Source: UBA1724 sp963632245
Lineage (GTDB): Bacteria > Verrucomicrobiota > Lentisphaeria > Oligosphaerales > Oligosphaeraceae
Length of the DNA stretch: 15,811 nucleotides
Reading direction: 5' to 3'
NCBI GenBank assembly: GCA_963632245.1
Contig: CAVGTF010000039.1
Span: 1 to 15,811 of the forward strand
Position numbers and translations under genes: made by a program. Below are positions 7,136-13,842 of the stretch, piece after piece (within the stretch, counting starts at the first letter, position 1; the number at the start of each line of letters is the position of its first letter). The notes under the pieces are model-generated. The model was not told the DNA's origin and did no database searches. It saw only the letters and a program-made list of their open reading frames with translations.

Positions 7136-8097
7136 AACACTGCCTGGATATCGACGAAACCCTGGACGGCAGCCGACTGGATCTGCTCCTGGTGCAACGG
7201 CACCCCTATCTCTCCCGCACCGCAATCCAGAAAGCGATCGCCGGCGGCTGCGCCACGGTGAATGACGAGCCCGGCAAGGCGGGCCGTCGCCTGGAGACTG
7301 GGGATGTCCTGCGCTACGAACTCCCCGAGGAGGGCGAGTGCATTTCGGCGCCGATCGCGGTGTCTCCCCAGGAGATCCCGCTGGATGTACTCTATGAAGA
7401 CGAGTCGCTGTTGGTGATCAACAAGCCGGCGGGGATGGTGGTTCATCCGGGCGCGGGGAATCCCGCAGGCACGGGAACCCTGGTGTCCGCGCTGCTCTAC
7501 AGGGAACCCCCTTCCTTCGCCCGTGTCGGAGAGGACGCCGCCCGCCCGGGAATCGTCCACCGTCTGGATCAGGATACCTCCGGCGTCTTGGCGGTGGCCC
7601 GCACCCAGGAGGCCTATGAATCCCTCAAGGAGAGCTTCCTGGCCCGTCGGACGGAGAAGCTCTATCTTTGCATTGCACGGGGGCATTTCCAGGAGGACTT
7701 CGCGGCCATTGAAGCGCCCATCGGCCGGGATCCCCGAAACCGCCAGCGGATGGCGGTGCTCCCCCAGGGAGGCCGGGAGGCGCTGACCAAATACCGCGTC
7801 ATCGCCGAAAAATCAGGCGCCTGCCTCCTGCAAGTGCGGCTCTATACCGGCCGCACACACCAGATCCGCGTGCATCTCTCCCACATCGGACACCCCGTGC
7901 TGGGAGACAGCCTCTACGGCGGACCCTCCAAGATGCCGCCCTTCCTGACCAATCGACAGATGCTCCACGCCTGGAAGCTGGCGCTGCCACACCCCGTCAC
8001 CGGCGAACGAATGGTCTTCACCGCTCCGCCACCCAAAGACCTCCAGAAAAACCTGGATCTCTTCGCCCAAGACAACGACCTGGAGGGATTGGTCTAA
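7132..8097 (+). CDS. RluD-family 23S rRNA pseudouridine synthase
   Basis: A 321-residue enzyme that isomerises uridine to pseudouridine, most likely in helix 69 of 23S rRNA if it is a true RluD. Residues 12-62 are an S4 RNA-binding domain (SRLDLLL, YLSRTAIQKAI, VNDEPGKAGRRLETGD). The catalytic domain follows, with INKPAGMVVHPGAGN (96-110) and the catalytic Asp in H143-R-L-D146-Q-DTSG. Later motifs include TKYRV, LYTGRTHQIRVHLSHIGHPVLGD and a C-terminal PHPVTGE. The VVHPGAGN stretch and the length favour RluD over RluC, but substrate sites cannot be assigned with certainty. It starts at ATG 7132 inside the lgt stop (four-base overlap) with GGGAG nine bases upstream, within lgt. Confidence 0.9.
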   Translation: MKHCLDIDETLDGSRLDLLLVQRHPYLSRTAIQKAIAGGCATVNDEPGKAGRRLETGDVLRYELPEEGECISAPIAVSPQEIPLDVLYEDESLLVINKPAGMVVHPGAGNPAGTGTLVSALLYREPPSFARVGEDAARPGIVHRLDQDTSGVLAVARTQEAYESLKESFLARRTEKLYLCIARGHFQEDFAAIEAPIGRDPRNRQRMAVLPQGGREALTKYRVIAEKSGACLLQVRLYTGRTHQIRVHLSHIGHPVLGDSLYGGPSKMPPFLTNRQMLHAWKLALPHPVTGERMVFTAPPPKDLQKNLDLFAQDNDLEGLV

Positions 8098-8142
8098 CAA
8101 CAACCTCCTCCCTCTCGCGGAATTCCCCACTTTTGGCGACAA

Positions 8143-8179
8143 GCCACAATAAGCGGCGAGACACACCGTTTTCTGTGGC
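8143..8179. promoter_or_regulatory. Two-part hairpin between rluD and the secretion block
   Basis: The outer stem GCCACA (8143-8148) / TGTGGC (8174-8179) encloses a 2x2 internal loop and an inner stem AAGCGG (8151-8156) / CCGTTT (8166-8171) with one G-T pair and a nine-base loop. It sits 45 bases after the rluD stop and 44 before the next ATG. It could end the lgt-rluD transcript or act in the leader of the secretion genes. The two stems make chance less likely, but no family is recognised. Confidence 0.45.
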
Positions 8180-8223
8180 ACAGACCGCCCCAACGACGCC
8201 TTTTCCCCTCCCCGAACTCCCCC

Positions 8224-9663
8224 ATGAGCTCCCTCTTCACCCGAACCCAAGCCATCGCCCTCACCTGGACCACCGATGCCTGCCACGCCATCCGCGTGAC
8301 GGTGCAGGGGCGTGGCGCCCGCGTGGCGGCACACTGGCATGGCCAGGTAGGAAAGGAGTGCACCTCCCTGGCGGAACTGTTGATGCGCGCCGTGAAAGAG
8401 GTCGGCGGTGACGACCAGAGCTATATCGTCGCCGGCGGCAATGGACAGGGCTGGGGCATGGCGGATCTGGTGATGCCGCCCCTGAAGCGCGAAGAAATGC
8501 AGAACGCCCTCGCCTTCCAGCTGCGCAAACAGACGCCCCTCCCCGCTGACCGACTCCGCTGGGGATACCGGTTGCTCCCCCGCAAAAAGGGCGACGCCAC
8601 CCAGAAGGTCCGGCTCTTCTATGTGCGCTCCGAAAACTGGAACAGCTGGCTGAAGGCCATGGATGGCCTCCACCACGTGGACGCCCTGATCCCCGCCGCC
8701 GTGGCACTGGATCCCCTCCTGGGAAACGCGACCCTGACGCTCCCCGAAGAGCCCCCCGCTACCGGACAATATCGCTACGAGCCCTCTCCCGAGGGCCGGC
8801 AGGTCTCACCCGTCGCCGAAGAGTGCGCGAAGCCCTTCGCCGAACTGCTCCCACGGGATCTCTGTGAACCCGGCGAGCTGGAGAAGCTCTCTCCCCAGGA
8901 ACAGTCCTTCTACGTGGCGCCCGCACTGCTGGCGCTCTATGGTCTGACCGCGAGCCTGAATGACGACCAGTCCACCCTGGTGCCCCTCCCCGAGCGCTTC
9001 CACGCCCGACGCTTCCTCTCCGCGAAGATCGGCGTGGCGGTGCTGGCGCTCTACCTGGTCCTGCTGATGGTATACTTCCTGGCGGGATCCTTCTCGGGAT
9101 ATGCGCTGCAGTTGCGGCAGGTGGATCAGGCCATCAAGAAGACCACCGCCGAGCTGGACGCCCTGAAGAAAGCCGCCGATCCCAAGGACAAGGAGCGCGT
9201 CACTCTCATCCGGCAGGAACTCCAGGACAACACGCCCAATGCCCCCGATTTCCCCACGGCGCTGCTGGCGGTCACCCGCACGGTGCCCTCCACACACTGG
9301 CTGGCAGATCCCCTGGAGTGGCGGGACAGCAAGTTGTCCTTCCGCGTGCAGGGTCCCCAGAAGGACGCCGAATTGAGCCTGCGGCTGGAGGAATCCCCCT
9401 ACCTGGGAGACGCCGCCGAGCGCCTGACCACCACCACCAAGGAGGGCTCCATCACCCAGCGCTTCGAGGTCACCGCGCGCTACGACACCCCGCTGGAAGC
9501 GCAGATCCGCCAGGCGAAGGAAGAAGCGAAGCTCGAGCAGGAGAAAGCGCAGAAGGAGCAGGAGAAGGCCCTGCGCCAAGCCCAGAAGCAGGCCGATGCG
9601 GAAGAAGAGCCCGACCTGGAAGATGACGACGCCGAGCTGGAGTTTGTCGAGGAGGAGGAATAG
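8224..9663 (+). CDS. GspL-like / PilM-PilN fusion protein of a type II secretion-like system
   Basis: A 479-residue inner-membrane assembly protein. Residues 1-255 resemble the cytoplasmic actin-like domain of PilM/GspL: a beta-rich start, then MPPLKREEMQNALAFQLRKQTPLP (84-107), the region that in PilM contacts partners, and VDALIPAAVALDPLL. One membrane helix lies at about 268-289. A periplasmic part follows: coiled coil 295-335 and a ferredoxin-like PilN/GspL domain around 340-420 (VTRTVPSTHWLADPLEWRDSKLSFRVQG). The end is a Lys/Glu/Gln coiled coil (423-460) and a very acidic tail. As a GspL it would tie the ATPase GspE to the membrane platform. It is the first gene of the block; ATG 8224 has no Shine-Dalgarno, only a C/T-rich leader. 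Remote similarity only, so the split between GspL and fused PilM-PilN is not settled. Confidence 0.7.
   Translation: MSSLFTRTQAIALTWTTDACHAIRVTVQGRGARVAAHWHGQVGKECTSLAELLMRAVKEVGGDDQSYIVAGGNGQGWGMADLVMPPLKREEMQNALAFQLRKQTPLPADRLRWGYRLLPRKKGDATQKVRLFYVRSENWNSWLKAMDGLHHVDALIPAAVALDPLLGNATLTLPEEPPATGQYRYEPSPEGRQVSPVAEECAKPFAELLPRDLCEPGELEKLSPQEQSFYVAPALLALYGLTASLNDDQSTLVPLPERFHARRFLSAKIGVAVLALYLVLLMVYFLAGSFSGYALQLRQVDQAIKKTTAELDALKKAADPKDKERVTLIRQELQDNTPNAPDFPTALLAVTRTVPSTHWLADPLEWRDSKLSFRVQGPQKDAELSLRLEESPYLGDAAERLTTTTKEGSITQRFEVTARYDTPLEAQIRQAKEEAKLEQEKAQKEQEKALRQAQKQADAEEEPDLEDDDAELEFVEEEE
9651..9658 (+). promoter_or_regulatory. Ribosome binding site of the GspM-like gene
   Basis: GGAGGAGG within the Glu-rich last codons of the preceding gene, eight bases before ATG 9667. 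It supports coupling of the two genes and this start. Confidence 0.75.
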
Positions 9664-9666
9664 AAT

Positions 9667-10350
9667 ATGAAGCCGAAGACTCGTCAGACCCTCCTGCTGG
9701 TCATCATGGTGATTGTATGCCTCCTGGTGGCCAAACAGTATCTCCCCATGTTCCAGCTGCCCACCGCCTCCCGGGTGGCAGAGCGTGAACGCACCCTGAA
9801 ATCCCTGCAGAGCGACCTGATGGTCGCGCGAAAGACCGAGCAGGACCGCCAGGCGGATCTCCTGAAGATGCGCGAGTTGGCGGCGCCCTTTTGGATTCCC
9901 ATGAATCCGACGGTGAAGGTGGAGCAGGAGATCTCCACCGAATTCAGCCGGATCATGCGCCTCGCCATGCTCTCTTCGGCGGCGGGCAGCCAGAAGGTGG
10001 ATGTGAACAAGGAGAAGAATGGCTCCTGTCTGCAGGAGGTCGTGATCTCCATCGAGGCGAAGGGCGTCTCCATGCGGGAACTCACGCGCTTCTTCTCCCT
10101 CATGCGCACTACCCCCTCCGGAAAAAAGTTCCGCTGGGAATACGCGAAGATCCAGCCGGACAACCCCCGCACGCCCTCCGCAGTCAATTTCTCCGCGCGT
10201 CTGAAGGTCCTGGTGCTCAACCAGGACGCCCGCACCTTCCTGGGGCTCTCTACCACCACCGCTTCCTCCGAGAAGCCCGCCGCCGTCCAGAAGGGCTCCG
10301 CCCAGAAGAAAGGCGTCTCCACCACCTCCACGCGACGCGAAAAGCCCTGA
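9667..10350 (+). CDS. GspM/PilO-like assembly platform protein
   Basis: A 227-residue protein with GspM/PilO architecture: a short basic N-terminus, one membrane helix at about 8-22 (LLLVIMVIVCLLVAK), a coiled coil at about 35-72 (SRVAERERTLKSLQSDL...), and a periplasmic ferredoxin-like part at about 75-205 (VKVEQEISTEFSRI, LQEVVISIEAKGVSMRELTRFFSLM, VNFSARLKVLVLNQD). A Ser/Thr/Lys-rich tail of about 25 residues follows. The phrase MRELTRFF with a preceding beta strand is the usual PilO/GspM pattern. It would pair with the preceding protein to form the inner-membrane platform. Sequence identity in this family is low, so the call rests on architecture and position. It starts three bases after the previous stop. 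Confidence 0.65.
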   Translation: MKPKTRQTLLLVIMVIVCLLVAKQYLPMFQLPTASRVAERERTLKSLQSDLMVARKTEQDRQADLLKMRELAAPFWIPMNPTVKVEQEISTEFSRIMRLAMLSSAAGSQKVDVNKEKNGSCLQEVVISIEAKGVSMRELTRFFSLMRTTPSGKKFRWEYAKIQPDNPRTPSAVNFSARLKVLVLNQDARTFLGLSTTTASSEKPAAVQKGSAQKKGVSTTSTRREKP

Positions 10351-10388
10351 GCACTACCCCCTTCCCCTAACACGCCTCTGACCAAGCC

Positions 10389-11447
10389 ATGTCCGGAATC
10401 GCCTGGATCATCCTAGACTGCCTGCTGGCGCTGGCCGCCGTGGGCGGCACCGTGAAAGTGATCGCCACCCCGCCTCCCGCACCGCTGCCCGCCGAACGCC
10501 TGGAGCCCAAGGACTCCCAGAAGAATGCGGAGAAGCCCGGTGCCGAAAAGCGCCCCACCAAGGACGCCGCCGCAAAGGAGACCGTCCCCGCCAATCCGGA
10601 TGCGCTGCCCGCAAATGCCTCCCTGGACGACCTCTGGAAGAAGACGCTCTTCCTGCCGTCCCGACAGGAGCAGGAGCCCTCCGAGACCGCAGCGGAGCTC
10701 TCCGCAGAGGCCGCCGCCGCGGCAGCCAAGAATTTCGAATTCGAGCTCATCGGCATCGCGCAGATCAGTCCCGCCGACCAGCCGCCCACCCCCGTGGCAA
10801 TCCTGCGCAGCAAGCAGCAGGCCTCCAGCCGGAATACCGGCCGGAATCGCCGTGGCCGCAACAAGGACGCCCAGAAGGAGCCGGAGACCAAGAAGGCCGC
10901 CCAGGCGCCCGTGAAGCTGATCTTCCATGAAGGCGACCGTCTGAACGACACCGGATACCTACTGAAGGCGATCCATCCCGACCAGAAGATGGTGGAGATT
11001 GTGCGTGGCACCGAGACCCTCCAGCTGCGCATCAACTACGCCGGCGAGGAGGCCACCAAGCGCCGCCAAGAGATGGCGGAGGCCATCCAGTCCAAGAAGG
11101 AACAGCAGGCGCAGGAACAGCAGCAGGCATCCATCCGACAGCGACAGGCCCAGCAGGCACAGGAGGCCAAAGAGCAGGAAGCCGCCAAGAACCAGGCGAA
11201 TCCCGGCCAGCCACCACCCCCGCCCGGAATGGGAAATAACTTCCCCGGCCAAAATAACAACGCGGCCGCCACAAACAACAGCGACCGCGCGTTGCAGAAC
11301 AACGCGGACAACGGCTCCACCAGCGATCTCCAGCGCAGCGTAGAGCAGCGCGCGCGGCAGCGCCAGCAAGACGGCGAAAACGCCTCCAGCAACAACAGCA
11401 GCAACCGCCGCCGCGGAACCGGCCGACCGACCGCACCACAGAAGTAA
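10389..11447 (+). CDS. GspC/PilP-like inner-membrane protein with Q/N-rich tail
   Basis: A 352-residue protein. One membrane helix lies at 4-22. A Pro/Ala/Lys/Glu-rich linker (28-78) follows. Residues 79-218 look like the homology region of GspC (or PilP): LWKKTLFLP (82-90), FEFELIGIAQI (116-126), AIL (137-139), VKLIFHEGDRLNDTGYLLKAI (175-195) and VEIVRGTETLQLRI (202-215). This domain contacts the secretin N-domains in the periplasm. A basic insert at 142-170 separates its strands. No PDZ domain follows; residues 219-352 are low complexity, first a Gln/Glu/Ala helix (222-268), then proline- and asparagine-rich stretches and a basic end. There is no Shine-Dalgarno before ATG 10389; the leader is C/T-rich. 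Assignment relies on the motif pattern and its place before the secretin. Confidence 0.65.
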   Translation: MSGIAWIILDCLLALAAVGGTVKVIATPPPAPLPAERLEPKDSQKNAEKPGAEKRPTKDAAAKETVPANPDALPANASLDDLWKKTLFLPSRQEQEPSETAAELSAEAAAAAAKNFEFELIGIAQISPADQPPTPVAILRSKQQASSRNTGRNRRGRNKDAQKEPETKKAAQAPVKLIFHEGDRLNDTGYLLKAIHPDQKMVEIVRGTETLQLRINYAGEEATKRRQEMAEAIQSKKEQQAQEQQQASIRQRQAQQAQEAKEQEAAKNQANPGQPPPPPGMGNNFPGQNNNAAATNNSDRALQNNADNGSTSDLQRSVEQRARQRQQDGENASSNNSSNRRRGTGRPTAPQK

Positions 11448-11508
11448 CATTTTCCTCTTTGCAGAGAACACCCTTTCCTTTCCTCTTCAGCAGCAGCCCC
11501 CCCCTACG

Positions 11509-13824
11509 ATGAAAGACACCGCGAAACACTGCCTCAGAAGCCTGCTTCTGGGCTCCCTGGTCCTCCTGGCATCCTGCGCCACCAGCCACCAGAAAGGCAC
11601 CCGGCTTGCCACCGGCGAAAAGCGCCCACTGCCCTTCGCCGACTCCTCCCTGACTCATGTGGCGGCCACACTGGATACCTCCGCCATCCAGGTGGCGGAT
11701 ACCCAGCAGACCAGCCAGGAGAGCATCATCCTGGAGCGGGAGGGCGCCATGCCCGGCCGAAATAACGGCTCCGACAAGGCCACGCAGGCCATCACGCCCT
11801 ACCCCGACAATCTGCTGAAGAGCCTCCCGAATCGTGACGCGAAGGTGAATGTGGTCCTGGCCTTCAATGCGGCGGACATCTCCGAGGTGGTGGCGGCCTT
11901 CGCCAGCCCCGATCTGCTGAACTTCAGCTATCTGGTGGATCCCTCGGTGAAGGGCGCGGTGACCCTCTCCGTGGAGACGGAGATGACGGCGGCCGAGGCC
12001 TGGGATACCTTCGAGCATATCCTCTGGCTCTCCGGCGCATACGCCTCCATGAACAACGGATTCCTCCACATCCTCCCCTTCGAGAAGATGCCCCAGGAAC
12101 GAAAGCTCTTCACCACCGAAAAACAACCCAATGTCTCCGTGGAGTTCATCCCCGTCCTCCACAAGAAGAGCGCCGATATCGCCAATCTCATTAAACCCTT
12201 CATGACCGAGGGCGCCTCCGCTACCGATATCACCGACACCAATACCCTGGTCATCGTCGAGGCACCCGCAAACATGGACAAGATCCGGGAGCTGATCGCA
12301 CGCTTTGACGACAAGGGCGAGCGGGAATGGCCCTGCGCCGCCTTCGCGGTCACCGAGGTGGATGCGGATACCATGGCCACCGAGCTGAACTCCCTGCTGC
12401 CCGTGCTGGGATACCCCGTGGCCACCGCGGCCGGCACCTCCGGCGGCGCCATCAAGATCACCGCACTCTCCCGCATCGGATGCCTGGTGGTCTCCGCTGC
12501 ACTCCCCGATGTGGTGGAAGAGGTCGGCAGATGGATCCGCGCACTGGATCGCAGCGACCGCCTGGACCAGGAGGAGATCTACTTCTACAACGTCAGCGAG
12601 ACCACCGTCACTCGACTGGCCGACGCCATGGAGACCTTCTTCAATACCGAAATCACCGTCAGCTCCGCAGACTCCAGCTCCTCCAGCTCCTCCTCCCGGA
12701 AGAGCTCCAGCTCCTCGTCCTCCTCCAGCAGCCTGAACTCCTCCTCTAGCTCCTCGTCCTCCTCGTCCTCCTCCAGAAATACCTCCAGCACCCGAAACAA
12801 CAACCGCAACAACAACAAGAACCGGAGCGACAACGACGAGCCGAAGGCGAATCTCTCCCTCTTCGAAACCCCCGTCACCGTCTTCGCTGACGAGGAAAGC
12901 AACCGCCTCACCATCAAGACCACCCCACGCACCTGGGGACTCATCCAGGCATTCCTGAAACGCCACGACGTGCCCTCCCGACAGGTCTCCATCCGCGCCA
13001 TCATCGGCGAGGTCACCCTGGACAAATCCACCGAATTCGGCGTCAGCTACGCGGCCTCCAAGCTCTTCAAGGATGGCAACTGGACCGGTTCCGGCGGCTA
13101 TGCGGGCGCCGGCGCCCTGGGGACCCTCTTCAATGGCACCGACGACGCCATCAAATCGGCGGTGGGCGCCTGGGATTCCGCGGGTCTGGGACTGGTTGTG
13201 CAAAAGGCGAAGGACCCGCTGGCGCTGATCACGGCGGTGGCGGGCGAAGGTCGCACGAAGATCCTCTCCGAACCCCAGCTGGTGGTGGTCTCCGGACAGG
13301 AGGCGAAATTCCAGGCTGGTGAAGAGATCGCCGTGCCCACACAGTCCACCAGCTACACCAGCTCCAGCGGAAATACCTCCACCAACTACGAATACAAGGA
13401 CATCGGTGTCATCATGACGGTCACCCCCAGCATCACCGCCGGAAACCGCGTGCGCCTGGAGATCGAGCAGGAGGTCACTGCACAGCAGAGCAGCAGCACC
13501 AACACCAACAACACCAACGCCCCCAATTTCACCAAAAAGGACATCTCCACTGTCATGACCGTCCAGGATAACTCCACCATCCTCATGGGCGGTATGGTCC
13601 AAAACCGCGAGACCGTCACCAAACGCGGAATCCCCTTCCTCCGCGATATCCCCTATCTCGGCGCACTCTTCGGCTACGACAGCCGACAGAATGTGCGCAC
13701 CGAGGTCCTGGTGCTCATCACCGTCAATGTCATTGACAACAATAACTTCCAGGATGAGCTGATCCGGCGCTACAAGGACTCCCTGGAGGAGATCGCAAAG
13801 CGCCAGCAGGAAGAACACTACTAG
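11509..13824 (+). CDS. Type II secretion secretin GspD, probable liposecretin
   Basis: A 771-residue outer-membrane gate. The N-terminus is a lipoprotein signal: basic start, hydrophobic core, and lipobox LASC with C23. Residues about 105-200 are N0-like (VNVVLAFNAADISEVVAAF, VTLSVETEMTAAEAWD). N1 (about 205-265; VEFIPVLHKKSADIANLIKPF, NTLVIVEAP) and N2 (about 270-350) follow. N3 (about 360-490) is split by a poly-Ser/Asn insert at 385-444. The secretin domain covers about 500-745: ILSEPQLVVVSGQEAKFQAG, the transmembrane strands, ILMGGMVQ and PFLRDIPYLGALFGY. The four N-type domains fit GspD rather than PilQ, which carries AMIN domains. The short C-terminus lacks an obvious S-domain, consistent with self-lipidation instead of a pilotin. 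No Shine-Dalgarno is seen before ATG 11509. The next gene starts 18 bases after the stop. Confidence 0.92.
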   Translation: MKDTAKHCLRSLLLGSLVLLASCATSHQKGTRLATGEKRPLPFADSSLTHVAATLDTSAIQVADTQQTSQESIILEREGAMPGRNNGSDKATQAITPYPDNLLKSLPNRDAKVNVVLAFNAADISEVVAAFASPDLLNFSYLVDPSVKGAVTLSVETEMTAAEAWDTFEHILWLSGAYASMNNGFLHILPFEKMPQERKLFTTEKQPNVSVEFIPVLHKKSADIANLIKPFMTEGASATDITDTNTLVIVEAPANMDKIRELIARFDDKGEREWPCAAFAVTEVDADTMATELNSLLPVLGYPVATAAGTSGGAIKITALSRIGCLVVSAALPDVVEEVGRWIRALDRSDRLDQEEIYFYNVSETTVTRLADAMETFFNTEITVSSADSSSSSSSSRKSSSSSSSSSSLNSSSSSSSSSSSSRNTSSTRNNNRNNNKNRSDNDEPKANLSLFETPVTVFADEESNRLTIKTTPRTWGLIQAFLKRHDVPSRQVSIRAIIGEVTLDKSTEFGVSYAASKLFKDGNWTGSGGYAGAGALGTLFNGTDDAIKSAVGAWDSAGLGLVVQKAKDPLALITAVAGEGRTKILSEPQLVVVSGQEAKFQAGEEIAVPTQSTSYTSSSGNTSTNYEYKDIGVIMTVTPSITAGNRVRLEIEQEVTAQQSSSTNTNNTNAPNFTKKDISTVMTVQDNSTILMGGMVQNRETVTKRGIPFLRDIPYLGALFGYDSRQNVRTEVLVLITVNVIDNNNFQDELIRRYKDSLEEIAKRQQEEHY
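12661..12840 (+). repeat. Serine/asparagine codon repeat inside gspD
   Basis: Sixty codons (residues 385-444) are almost only Ser, then Asn/Arg/Ser. Three serine runs of 8, 10 and 12 residues are separated by RK and LN. Serine codons mix AGC, TCC, TCG and TCT, so this is not a simple slipped triplet. It lies in the N3 domain, where secretins often carry a flexible loop facing the channel. Confidence 0.85.
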
Positions 13825-13842
13825 CCCCCGGACGGACGCAAC

